Shown here piece by piece: positions 33,315 to 40,979 of a stretch of 64,000 nt of DNA. The stretch's first letter is position 1, and each line of letters begins with the position of its first letter. Source of the stretch: Streptomyces xanthii (lineage in GTDB: Bacteria > Actinomycetota > Actinomycetes > Streptomycetales > Streptomycetaceae); NCBI RefSeq assembly GCF_014621695.1, contig NZ_CP061281.1, positions 1,240,001 to 1,304,000 on the forward strand, written 5' to 3'. The notes under the pieces were generated by a model that was not told the origin of the DNA, ran no database searches, and saw only the letters and a program-made list of their open reading frames with translations. Position numbers and translations under genes: made by a program.

Positions 33315-34682
33315 ATGACGGCGGAGCCCATCGCCGCAGGAACACACGCGTCGGAGTACGGCGCGGGGTACGAAGAGATCACCGACGAGAACGGCCGCGT
33401 CTATCGCGTCGGCGAGACGGACCGCGACATCCTCGGCCATTCCCGGAAATTCATGGTGTACCTGCCGTGGATCGCGATGATGGCCATCAGCGTGTCCGAG
33501 TACGCGTACGGCTCAGCGGAGGACACGCTGTCCAGCGCTCACGGCTGGACGCAGTCCAACACCTTCTGGATTCTCAGCGTCTGGGTGTTCTTCCAGGCAG
33601 GCATCGCCTTCCCGGCCGGCTGGCTGCGCGAGAAGGGCATCATGACGGCGCGGCGGGCCATGTCCATCGGCTCCTTTCTGTGCCTGCTCGGCTTTCTCGC
33701 GCTGTCCCATCTGAGCAATGTGTGGCTGGCCATCATCGGGTTCGGTGTCATCGGCGGCCTGGGTGCCGGGCTCGTCTACTCGACGTGCATCAACATGGTC
33801 GGGAAGTGGTATCCGGAACGAAAGGGCGGCCGCACCGGATTCGTCAACGGCGGATTCGCGTACGGTTCGTTGCCGTTCATCTTCATCTTCAACTACGGCT
33901 TCGACACGTCGAACTACCACCGCGTCCTGGACATGATCGGCGCCTATGTTCTCGTCGTGGTGCTGGTCTGCGCCTTCTTCTTCAAGGACCCGCCGAAGAA
34001 CTGGTGGCCCTCGGACATCGACCCACTCGTGACCTCGGGTTCCGGGAAAAGTGCGCGGTCGCTCACCAAGAATCCGCCCGCGGTTCGGCAGTTCACACCG
34101 AAGGAAGCCATCAGGACGGGAATGCTGCCGCTGATGTGGCTCAGTCTGGTGCTGACGGCCGGGGTGTCGATCTTCGGCATCTCGTTCCAGGTCGACTTCG
34201 CCAAGGAGGTCGGGTTCGGGCCCCTCGTGGCGGCGTCCTCGATGGGCGTGATGGCCGTCATCAACGGGGTGGGGCGCGCGGTCGTCGGCTGGATGTCGGA
34301 CATCATGGGCCGCAAGCTCAGCCTGGTGTTCGTCATCGTCGTCCTGGGGCTCGCCCAGTTCGGCGTCATCTGGGCGGGCGACATCCGCAGCGAAGGGCTG
34401 TTCCTGGTCTTCGCGTTCCTCTCCGGATTCGGCGGCGGCGCCTTCTATCCGATGTTCGCGGCACTCACGCCGGACTATTTCGGCGAGAACTACAACGCCA
34501 CGAACTACGGGCTCGTCTACAGCGGGAAGCTCATCAGCGGCCTGTTCGGCGGCGGCCTCGGCTCGATGGTGGTCGCCGCGTGGGGGTACAACGGGGCGTA
34601 CGCGCTGGCCGGCGGGATCTCGATGGTGGCCGCCGCGGTGGCGCTGCTCCTGAAACAGCCGGGGCGAACCGGCACGGTCTAG
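33315..34682 (+). CDS. OFA-family MFS transporter (oxalate/formate antiporter type), copy 2
   Basis: The product is 455 aa, a close paralogue of the preceding transporter, sharing the N-terminal ITDENGRVYRVGE lead, INMVGKWYPERKGGRTGF, FFKDPPKNWWPSDIDPL and GFGGGAFYPMFAALTPDYFG. About 12 membrane helices are predicted. Tandem OFA genes could form a heteromer, or one could import oxalate and the other export formate (inference). The spacing TGA-T-ATG implies translational coupling. A bidirectional terminator follows. Confidence 0.92.
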   Translation: MTAEPIAAGTHASEYGAGYEEITDENGRVYRVGETDRDILGHSRKFMVYLPWIAMMAISVSEYAYGSAEDTLSSAHGWTQSNTFWILSVWVFFQAGIAFPAGWLREKGIMTARRAMSIGSFLCLLGFLALSHLSNVWLAIIGFGVIGGLGAGLVYSTCINMVGKWYPERKGGRTGFVNGGFAYGSLPFIFIFNYGFDTSNYHRVLDMIGAYVLVVVLVCAFFFKDPPKNWWPSDIDPLVTSGSGKSARSLTKNPPAVRQFTPKEAIRTGMLPLMWLSLVLTAGVSIFGISFQVDFAKEVGFGPLVAASSMGVMAVINGVGRAVVGWMSDIMGRKLSLVFVIVVLGLAQFGVIWAGDIRSEGLFLVFAFLSGFGGGAFYPMFAALTPDYFGENYNATNYGLVYSGKLISGLFGGGLGSMVVAAWGYNGAYALAGGISMVAAAVALLLKQPGRTGTV

Positions 34683-34701
34683 TTCGCACGCATCTCAGTC
34701 A

Positions 34702-34746
34702 CACATGAGTGGGGCCCGGCCGCATCGGCCGGGCCCCACTCATGTG
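34702..34746. terminator. bidirectional terminator
   Basis: A perfect 21-bp stem (34702-34722 with 34726-34746) has a 3-nt CAT loop. It lies between the convergent OFA transporter and Tat-exported TIM-barrel genes and can serve both. Confidence 0.9.
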
Positions 34747-34756
34747 CTGGCGGGCG

Positions 34757-35926
34757 TCAGTGCCGTTTACGCAGCGCCGCCATGTTGTCGTAGCCGGTCT
34801 TCGCGTACTTCAGCGACTGGCCGAGGTCGGTACCGCTGGGCGCGTTGTCCTGTTCGACCATCGGGTTGTGGTAGTTCTTCCGGCCGACGCGGCTGAAGAA
34901 CGTCGTGTAGTCGATGACGCCCTCGCCGAAGGGAACCATGTCGTAGCCCATGCCGTTGGTGTCGTTGCGGGTGCCGTCCTTGGCATGGAACAGCGGATAG
35001 CGCTTGTTGTGGGCGCGGACCAGGGCCGCCGGGTCGAAGACGTTCTCCTGCTGCGAGCCGTCGTGCGCGGTGTAGGTGTGGAACTTGTACTGGGCGACGT
35101 GCGCCCAGAAGATGTCCATCTCGAGCCACACCGTGCGCGGGTCGCTGACCTGGAGGAAGTACTCCAGCTTGCGGATGCCGGAGCTGCGCGTCGGCCGGCC
35201 CTGGGCGTCGAGCGGGCCGCCGTCGAGCAGGAAGCCGTACGCGGCGTCGTGGTTGTGGGTGTAGAGCTTGAGGCCCGCCCGGTGCGCGATCTCGCCGAGC
35301 GCGTTCCACTTGTCGGCGGCGACGTCCCAGTCCGCCTTGTACGAGCTGCCGGTGGGGTCGCCGCCGGTGCCCATGTGGTCCATGCCGAGGATGTTGGCGA
35401 TCTCGAGGTGCTTCTTGAACGTGTCGATGTCGGACGTGCTGAGCGGCCAGGACGACGGGATGAAGCCGTGGTTGCCCTGGGCCCGCAGCCCGTACTCGTC
35501 GAGCCAGCCGCGCAGCAGCTTGGCGCCGGCGACGGATTCCAGGTTCGCGCCGCCGGGCGCGTTGGCGTGCTGGCCGTACCCGGCGAACTCGACCTGCTTG
35601 TAGCCGTAGCGGGCCAGCTCCTTGAACACCTCGCGGAAACCGCTGGGCAGGTCACTGGAGAGCGGGTCGCGGCCGGTCGCGTCGCGAACGGTGTAGAGGA
35701 TGATGCCGCGCTTGTGCGCGGGCACCAGGTCCTGCCCCTTGCCGTCGCCCTCGCTCTCGCCCGGGATCCGGTTCCCGGCCTGGGCGAAGGAGGGTGCGGC
35801 GCCGAGGACCGGGGCGGCTATCGCGCCTGCGGCGACGGCGGTGCAGGTGCTCAGGAAGCGGCGGCGGTTGATGCCGAGGCGGGCTCTGAGGGCCTCGTCT
35901 GCGGCGGTCTCGCGGAAGTCGGTCAC
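34757..35926 (-). CDS. Tat-exported sugar isomerase/epimerase-like TIM-barrel protein
   Basis: The product is 389 aa. A Tat signal (INRRRFLSTCTAVAAGAIAAP, about 20-45, twin Arg plus Ala-rich core ending near AQA) precedes a xylose-isomerase-like TIM barrel (Pfam AP_endonuc_2 type). Metal-site-like acidic and His residues occur in YKQVEFAGYG, LYTHNHD, VWLEMDIFW and FHAKDG. Secreted members of this fold act on oxidised or free sugars, and some are 3-keto-glycoside lyases. GTG at 35926 follows GAGAGG; an upstream GTG at 36052 would translate a 15-bp repeat array and is rejected. It lies 146 nt downstream of the ebo operon on the same strand. Confidence 0.88.
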   Translation of the reverse strand: MTDFRETAADEALRARLGINRRRFLSTCTAVAAGAIAAPVLGAAPSFAQAGNRIPGESEGDGKGQDLVPAHKRGIILYTVRDATGRDPLSSDLPSGFREVFKELARYGYKQVEFAGYGQHANAPGGANLESVAGAKLLRGWLDEYGLRAQGNHGFIPSSWPLSTSDIDTFKKHLEIANILGMDHMGTGGDPTGSSYKADWDVAADKWNALGEIAHRAGLKLYTHNHDAAYGFLLDGGPLDAQGRPTRSSGIRKLEYFLQVSDPRTVWLEMDIFWAHVAQYKFHTYTAHDGSQQENVFDPAALVRAHNKRYPLFHAKDGTRNDTNGMGYDMVPFGEGVIDYTTFFSRVGRKNYHNPMVEQDNAPSGTDLGQSLKYAKTGYDNMAALRKRH

Positions 35927-35950
35927 GGGGGTGCCTCTCGTCGGGATGCG

Positions 35951-36010
35951 GATCCTCGAAGTCCGGAACTTCGAGCTGCGGAGTTTCGAGGTGCGGAGTT
36001 TCGAGGTGCG
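35951..36010. repeat. 15-bp tandem repeat upstream of Tat TIM-barrel gene
   Basis: Four consecutive 15-nt units start at 35951, 35966, 35981 and 35996. The last two are identical (GAGTTTCGAGGTGCG) and the first two diverge. The array ends 25 nt upstream of the GTG start, in the leader or promoter of the gene, and copy number could affect expression. It would be in frame with that gene if translation began at 36052. Confidence 0.8.
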
Positions 36011-36071
36011 GGTCGGATGCCACTGGCGCGTTGTCAGTGACGTGTGCTTCACTCTCTGTAACTACTCCTGG

Positions 36072-37469
36072 TCAGGAGGGCTTCAGGCCCGCCAGATCCA
36101 GCAGCAGGGCTTTCACATCGGTGGCCGCGACACGGCCGGGGAACGCATGGGGGGTGGAGCTGATGATGAGCGGACCGTCGTCGTCGCTCGCGGGGAGGCG
36201 GCCGTGGCTGCCACGAAGAGGTGAGGGGTCCAGAGGCACGACCGCCATCCGGTAGCGCATGCCGAGCTTCTTTCGGGCGAGCGCTCCGGCGGCCTTGACC
36301 TTGACGTAGGGGTCGAGGGGGTCCATGAACAGTTCGACCGGGTCGTAGCCGGGTTTGCGGTGGATCTCGACGAGCTGCGCGAAGTCGGGGGCGCGGTCGT
36401 CGTCGAGCCAGTAGTAGTACGTGAACCAGGCGTCCGGCTCGGCGACGGCGACCAGTTCGCCGGAGCGCGGGTGGTCGAGGTGGTGGGCCTTCTTTCCCTC
36501 GTCGTCGAGGAGCCGCTCGATGCCGGGCAGTCCGTCGAGGGCGGCGCGAGTGGCGTCGAGGTCCTCGGGCCGGCGGACGTAGACGTGGGCGATCTGGTGG
36601 TCGGCGACCGCGAAGGCGCGGGAGGCCATCGGGTCGAGGTACTCCATGCCGTCCTGCGTGTGCACTTCGAGCAGACCGGCGCGGCGCAGGGCCCGGTTGA
36701 TGTCGACGGGGCGCTCGACGCGGGTGATGCCGTACTCGGACAGGGCGACGACGGTGCGGCCGGCGGCGCGGGCGTCGGAGAGGAGCGGGGCGAGGGCCGT
36801 GTCGATCTCGGCGGCGGCCTGGTGGGAGCGCGGGTCGTCGGGGCCGAAGCGCTGCAGGTCGTAGTCGAGGTGGGGGAGGTAGCACAGGGTCAGGTCGGGG
36901 TCGCGGGTGTCGATGACGTGCCGGGTGGCGTCGATGATCCACTGGCTGGACACGATGTCGGCGCCGGGGCCCCAGAAGTGGAAGAGGGGGAACGTGCCGA
37001 GTTTGTCGGTGAGTTCGTCGTGCAGGGCCGGGGGCCGGGTGTAGCAGTCGGGTTCCTTGCGGCCGTCGGCGTAGTAGACGGGTCGGGGGGTGATGGTGAT
37101 GTCGGTGTCGGCGCCCATGGCGTACCACCAGCAGATGTTGGCGACGGTGTAGCCGGGGTGCGCCCGGCGGGCCGCGTCCCAGAGTTTGTCGCCGGACACG
37201 AGGCCGTTGTGCTGGCGCCACAGGAGGACGTCGCCGAGTTCGCGGAAGTACCAGCCGTTGCCGACGATGCCGTGTTCGGAGGGCATGGTGCCGGTGAGGA
37301 AGGTCGACTGGGCGGCGCAGGTGACGGCCGGCAGCACGGTGCTGAGCGGAGCCTTGGTGCCGGATCCGGCGAGCGCCTTGAGGTTCGGCATGTGGTCGAG
37401 GAGGCGGGGGGTGAGACCGACGACGTCCAGGACGAGCAGCGGGGTCGGCCGGGGGTGCGCGTCCGTCAC
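36072..37469 (-). CDS. EboF-like phosphodiesterase/nucleotide pyrophosphatase
   Basis: The product is 465 aa of the alkaline-phosphatase superfamily (type I phosphodiesterase/NPP). Metal ligands and nucleophile appear in LLVLDVVGL and VTCAAQSTFLTGTMPSEHGI (Thr nucleophile region), with LPHLDYDLQRFG and ALSEYGI further on. Last gene of the seven-gene operon, it overlaps the upstream gene by 4 nt (GTGA). In ebo clusters this position holds the phosphatase EboF, thought to release the phosphate of the pathway intermediate. GTG 37469 was chosen for the overlap. Confidence 0.88.
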   Translation of the reverse strand: MTDAHPRPTPLLVLDVVGLTPRLLDHMPNLKALAGSGTKAPLSTVLPAVTCAAQSTFLTGTMPSEHGIVGNGWYFRELGDVLLWRQHNGLVSGDKLWDAARRAHPGYTVANICWWYAMGADTDITITPRPVYYADGRKEPDCYTRPPALHDELTDKLGTFPLFHFWGPGADIVSSQWIIDATRHVIDTRDPDLTLCYLPHLDYDLQRFGPDDPRSHQAAAEIDTALAPLLSDARAAGRTVVALSEYGITRVERPVDINRALRRAGLLEVHTQDGMEYLDPMASRAFAVADHQIAHVYVRRPEDLDATRAALDGLPGIERLLDDEGKKAHHLDHPRSGELVAVAEPDAWFTYYYWLDDDRAPDFAQLVEIHRKPGYDPVELFMDPLDPYVKVKAAGALARKKLGMRYRMAVVPLDPSPLRGSHGRLPASDDDGPLIISSTPHAFPGRVAATDVKALLLDLAGLKPS

Positions 37470-38638
37470 GGCAGCTCCTTCAGTCCGAGGTGGGTCAGCA
37501 GGTCGCGGGCGAGGGTGAGTTCGGCGGCGATGCCGTCGGCGAGCTGGGCGCGGGCCCGTGGGCGCAGCTCGGGCGGGAGGGCCTGCCAGGTGTAGGTCTC
37601 GACCTCCAGGTGGTGGGTGCGGGGGTGCTCGCCACCTACGAGCCGGGTCAGCGTGTCCTGGAGGACGTCGAGTGTGGAGGTGAGGGGTGCGGCGGGGGCC
37701 GCGTGCAGGGGGACGTGGAAGTGGGCGCGCCAGGGTGTCTCGTCCGGGAGTGCGGCGCCGTCGAGCGCGGGGCCGAGGTCGTCGGTGCCGTGGAGGGTGT
37801 CCTCGGCGACGGTGCGGGTCTGGTGCAGGAAGCGGGGTTCGTCGAAGGCGGCCAGTGCTTCGCGGACTTCGGGGAGGTGGGGGTGTTCGGCGTGCAGGGC
37901 GGCGGAGAGCTGGGATTTGACGACGGGTACGCGGGCGGCGGCGAGGGCGTCGAGCGCGGTGGCGGGGTCTTCGAAGGAGGTGGCGAGGTGGCAGGTGTCG
38001 AGGCACAGGCCGATGCGGTCGGGCCGGCCGATCCGGGTGAGCGGTGCGATGGCGTCGGCGGTGGTCTCGACGACGCAGCCGGGTTCGGGTTCCAGGCCGA
38101 CGCGGATGGACCGGCCGGTGAGTTCCTGGAGTGCGTCGAGGCGTTCGGCGAGGGTGGTGAGGGCCGTGGTGGCGGTGTCGGCGCTCCGGGTGTCGTGGGC
38201 GGTGCGCCAGGCGAGCGGAAGGGTGGAGACGGTGCCTTCGGTGACGTCGCCCGGGAGGAGGCTGGCGAGCAGCCGGGCGAGGTCGGAGGTGTGGGCGAGA
38301 CGTTCGGGGTCGGCCCAGTCCGGCTTGTAGACGCGGTACTTGACTTCCTCGGCGCCGAATCCTTCGTAGGGGAAGCCGTTGAGGGTGACGACCTCGAGGC
38401 CACGCCGGTCGAGTTCGGTGCGCAGGCCGCGCAGGGCCACGGGGTCGGTGATCAGGGCGCGGGCGGCGTCCTTTGCGAGCCAGAGTCCGATACCGAGGCG
38501 GTCGCGGCCCAGGCGTTTCCGCACGGGTTCGCAGTGGTCGCGGAGCTGCGCGAGGACGCCGTCGAGCGTCTCGGCGGGGTGCACGTTGGTGCAGTACGCG
38601 AGGTGGACGGTCGAGCCGTCGGGGTGGCGGAAGCGCAT
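37466..38638 (-). CDS. eboE: EboE-like metabolite traffic protein (TIM barrel)
   Basis: The product is 390 aa, xylose-isomerase-like. Recognisable EboE features are LAYCTNVHPAETLDG near the N-terminus, VVTLNGFPYEGFG and YKPDWADPERLA, then VGLEPEPGC, LCLDTCHLATSFED (metal/His) and WRAHFHVPLH. EboE proteins are required for ebo function but the reaction is unknown. It starts 3 nt after the EboB stop and overlaps the phosphatase start by 4 nt. Confidence 0.9.
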   Translation of the reverse strand: MRFRHPDGSTVHLAYCTNVHPAETLDGVLAQLRDHCEPVRKRLGRDRLGIGLWLAKDAARALITDPVALRGLRTELDRRGLEVVTLNGFPYEGFGAEEVKYRVYKPDWADPERLAHTSDLARLLASLLPGDVTEGTVSTLPLAWRTAHDTRSADTATTALTTLAERLDALQELTGRSIRVGLEPEPGCVVETTADAIAPLTRIGRPDRIGLCLDTCHLATSFEDPATALDALAAARVPVVKSQLSAALHAEHPHLPEVREALAAFDEPRFLHQTRTVAEDTLHGTDDLGPALDGAALPDETPWRAHFHVPLHAAPAAPLTSTLDVLQDTLTRLVGGEHPRTHHLEVETYTWQALPPELRPRARAQLADGIAAELTLARDLLTHLGLKELP

Positions 38639-38641
38639 GGG

Positions 38642-39493
38642 TCACGCTCCGCCGCGGAGGATGGAGTTGCCCTCGTGGGTGGCCTCGGGCGGGGCGGGTG
38701 CGTCGAGTTGGAGGCGGCCGCTGAGTCCGTAGAAGGCGACGGGGTTGCGCCACAGGACCAGGTCGACGTCGTCGTCGGTGAAGCCGGCGGCGAGCATGGC
38801 GTCGGCGACCTTGCGGGTCTTGAGCGGGTCGCTCTTGCCCCAGTCGGCGGCGGAGTTGACGAGGACCTTCTCCGGTCCGTAGGTCCGCAGGATGTCGACC
38901 ATGCGGTCCTCGTCCATCTTGGTGTCGGGATAGACGGAGAAGCCGAGCCAGCTGCCGGCGTCCTTGGCCTCCTTGACGGTGGTCTCATTGAGGTGGTCGA
39001 CGAGGACCCTGTCGACGGGCAGCGCGGACTCGCGGACGACGTCGAGCGTGCGGCGCAGGCCGGCGAGCTTGTCGCGGTGCGGGGTGTGCACGAGGGCGGG
39101 CAGTTCGTGGTCGGCGGCGAGTTGGAGCTGGGTGGCCAGGGCGGTGTCCTCGGCCGGGGTCATGGAGTCGTAGCCGATCTCGCCGACGGCGACGACGTTG
39201 TCCTTGACGAGGTAGCGCGGCAGGGCGTCGAGGACGGGGGTGCAGCGCGGATCGTTGGCCTCTTTGGGGTTGAGGGCGATCGTGCAGTGGTGGGTGATGC
39301 CGTACTGGGCGGCACGGAAGGGTTCCCAGCCGAGGAGCGCGTCGAAGTAGTCGAAGAAGGAGGCGGGCGAGGTGCGCGGCTGGCCGAGCCAGAAGGCGGG
39401 CTCGACGAGGGCGCGGACGCCCGCTGCGTACATGGCCTCGTAGTCGTCGGTGGTGCGCGAGGTCATGTGGATGTGCGGGTCGAAGATGCGCAT
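38642..39493 (-). CDS. eboB: EboB-like TatD-family metal hydrolase
   Basis: The product is 283 aa, an amidohydrolase-fold TatD-type enzyme. Metal ligands appear as FDPHIHM (start), EIGYDSM (Glu), HTPHRDK (His), VDHLN (His) and NSAADWG near the C-terminus. EboB belongs to this family. It starts one base inside the EboA stop (TGATG). It probably hydrolyses a pathway intermediate, and the substrate is unknown. Confidence 0.9.
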   Translation of the reverse strand: MRIFDPHIHMTSRTTDDYEAMYAAGVRALVEPAFWLGQPRTSPASFFDYFDALLGWEPFRAAQYGITHHCTIALNPKEANDPRCTPVLDALPRYLVKDNVVAVGEIGYDSMTPAEDTALATQLQLAADHELPALVHTPHRDKLAGLRRTLDVVRESALPVDRVLVDHLNETTVKEAKDAGSWLGFSVYPDTKMDEDRMVDILRTYGPEKVLVNSAADWGKSDPLKTRKVADAMLAAGFTDDDVDLVLWRNPVAFYGLSGRLQLDAPAPPEATHEGNSILRGGA

Positions 39494-40131
39494 CAGGACT
39501 CCTTCGCCTCGGTGCCCGGGTCGTGGGGTGCGGGCTCGGTCAGGGCCAGGACGCGGTGCAGGTCCTCGGGGACGGCCCGGCCGGCGGCTGTGCGTTCGGC
39601 TGCGAAGTCGCCCAGCATGCGGGCGAGTTCGGCGTCGCCGTGGGCGCGTCTGGGCAGTTCGGCGACTGCGTCGACGGGCACGCCGGTGAACAGGCACTTC
39701 AGGACGGCGTGCCGCCAGTGGTGGGCGGGCAGGTGCGCGGCGGCGTACGGGCCGACGGCGGCGGCGACGAGCCGGGTGTCGTTGGTGCGCAGCGCGTCCT
39801 CGACGAGAGGCAGTCCTTCGGGGCCCGGCACGAGGTGGGGCAGGGCGTGCAGGACGGCACGGCGTTCCGCGGCGGTGCCCTCGGTGTACAGCCGGTGGAG
39901 GGTGGTCGTGTCGGCGCCTGCGGCGTGCAGCAGGACGACGCGGGTGGCGTCGGCGTTGTCCTGGCCGGTGCGGCGCCCGGCCTCGGCGAACCGGGTCTCC
40001 CAGGCCTGCGAAGCCGTGCCGGTAGTGCTGCGGGCGGCAGCCAGGGCTTGGTCGAGCCAGTCGCGGGCGGGTTCGGTGAGCGCGGCGTCGAGGTGGGCGC
40101 GCAGCGCGGTGACGGTGGTGGTCCTGCTCAT
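39493..40131 (-). CDS. eboA: EboA-domain protein
   Basis: The product is 212 aa and all alpha-helical. It matches the EboA pattern: ARDWLDQALAAAR at the start, TRVVLLHA, LYTEGTAAERRAVLHALPHL and HHWRHAVLKCLFTGVPVD. EboA has no known activity; it is a HEAT-like scaffold in appearance. It overlaps the upstream TIM-barrel gene by 4 nt and the downstream EboB by 1 nt. Confidence 0.9.
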   Translation of the reverse strand: MSRTTTVTALRAHLDAALTEPARDWLDQALAAARSTTGTASQAWETRFAEAGRRTGQDNADATRVVLLHAAGADTTTLHRLYTEGTAAERRAVLHALPHLVPGPEGLPLVEDALRTNDTRLVAAAVGPYAAAHLPAHHWRHAVLKCLFTGVPVDAVAELPRRAHGDAELARMLGDFAAERTAAGRAVPEDLHRVLALTEPAPHDPGTEAKES

Positions 40132-40979
40132 GAGCTGCCTCCTCGTGCTGCGGCGCGGAGGAACGGGAGGGATCGGGCGGCCTGTTCGGGCCCCGCGTGG
40201 GAGTGGCGCGGGAGTTCGACGACGACGAGGCCCTGGTATCCGGTGTCGGCCAGGGCGTCGAGGACCGGCGGGAAGTCGATCTCTCCGTCGCCGAACGGGA
40301 GGTGCTCGTGGACGCCGCGCCGCATGTCCTCGATCTGGACGTGGCGCAGCCAGGGCGCCGCCGCGCGGACGCAGTCGGCGGGCGAGGCGGGTTCCAGGCA
40401 CTGGCAGTGGCCGATGTCCAGGGTGAGGCCAAGAGCGTCGGGGCTGCCGAGCAAGCCGCGCAGGTGGTGGAAGTCGTCGAGCGTGGCGAGGAGATGGCCG
40501 GGTTCGGGTTCGACGGCCAGGGGCACGCCGGCGCCGGTGGCGGCTTCCAGGAGCGGGGCGAGTTCGCCGGAGAGGCGCTTCCAGGCGGTGTCCCGGTCGG
40601 TGCCGGCCGGGGTGATGCCGCTGAAGCAGTGCGCGGCGTGGGCGCCCAGGTCGGCGGCGACCTGGACGGCGCGTACGAGGAGCCGGCCGCGGGCGGCGCG
40701 GGCGTCGGGGTCGGGGTCGAGGAGGGAGGGTCCGTGTTTGCGGCGCGGGTCGAGGACGTAGCGGGCGCCTGTCTCGACGGTGGCCTTGAGCCCGTACCGG
40801 TCCAGGGCCCGGGCGACCTGGCGGGTGCGGGCCGCCAGGTCCGGGAGCAGAGGGTCGAGGTGCATGTGGTCGAGGGTGAGGCCGACGCCGTCGTAGCCGA
40901 GGTCGGCCAGGAGGGCGAGGGCGTCGTCGAGGCGGAGGTCGGTGAGTCCGTTGGTTCCGTAGCCCCAGCGCAGGGTCAT
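40128..40979 (-). CDS. sugar phosphate isomerase/epimerase-like TIM-barrel protein of the ebo operon
   Basis: The product is 283 aa of the AP_endonuc_2 fold. It carries RWGYGTNGLTDLRL, YDGVGLTLDHMHLDPLLPDL, LAVEPEPGHL, LTLDIGHCQCL (metal Asp/His) and VQIEDMRRGVHEHLPFGDG. A second TIM barrel beside EboE is seen in actinobacterial ebo clusters. It overlaps neighbours by 4 nt on each side, so it belongs to the operon. The reaction is unknown and may act on the cyclitol or sugar intermediate. Confidence 0.88.
   Translation of the reverse strand: MTLRWGYGTNGLTDLRLDDALALLADLGYDGVGLTLDHMHLDPLLPDLAARTRQVARALDRYGLKATVETGARYVLDPRRKHGPSLLDPDPDARAARGRLLVRAVQVAADLGAHAAHCFSGITPAGTDRDTAWKRLSGELAPLLEAATGAGVPLAVEPEPGHLLATLDDFHHLRGLLGSPDALGLTLDIGHCQCLEPASPADCVRAAAPWLRHVQIEDMRRGVHEHLPFGDGEIDFPPVLDALADTGYQGLVVVELPRHSHAGPEQAARSLPFLRAAARGGSS

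Noticed and set aside
36011..36052. Upstream GTG at 36052 as the start of the Tat TIM-barrel protein
   Set aside because: It would translate the 15-bp repeat array as RTSKLR-like units and bury the Tat signal behind 42 residues; GTG 35926 has a good ribosome-binding site.
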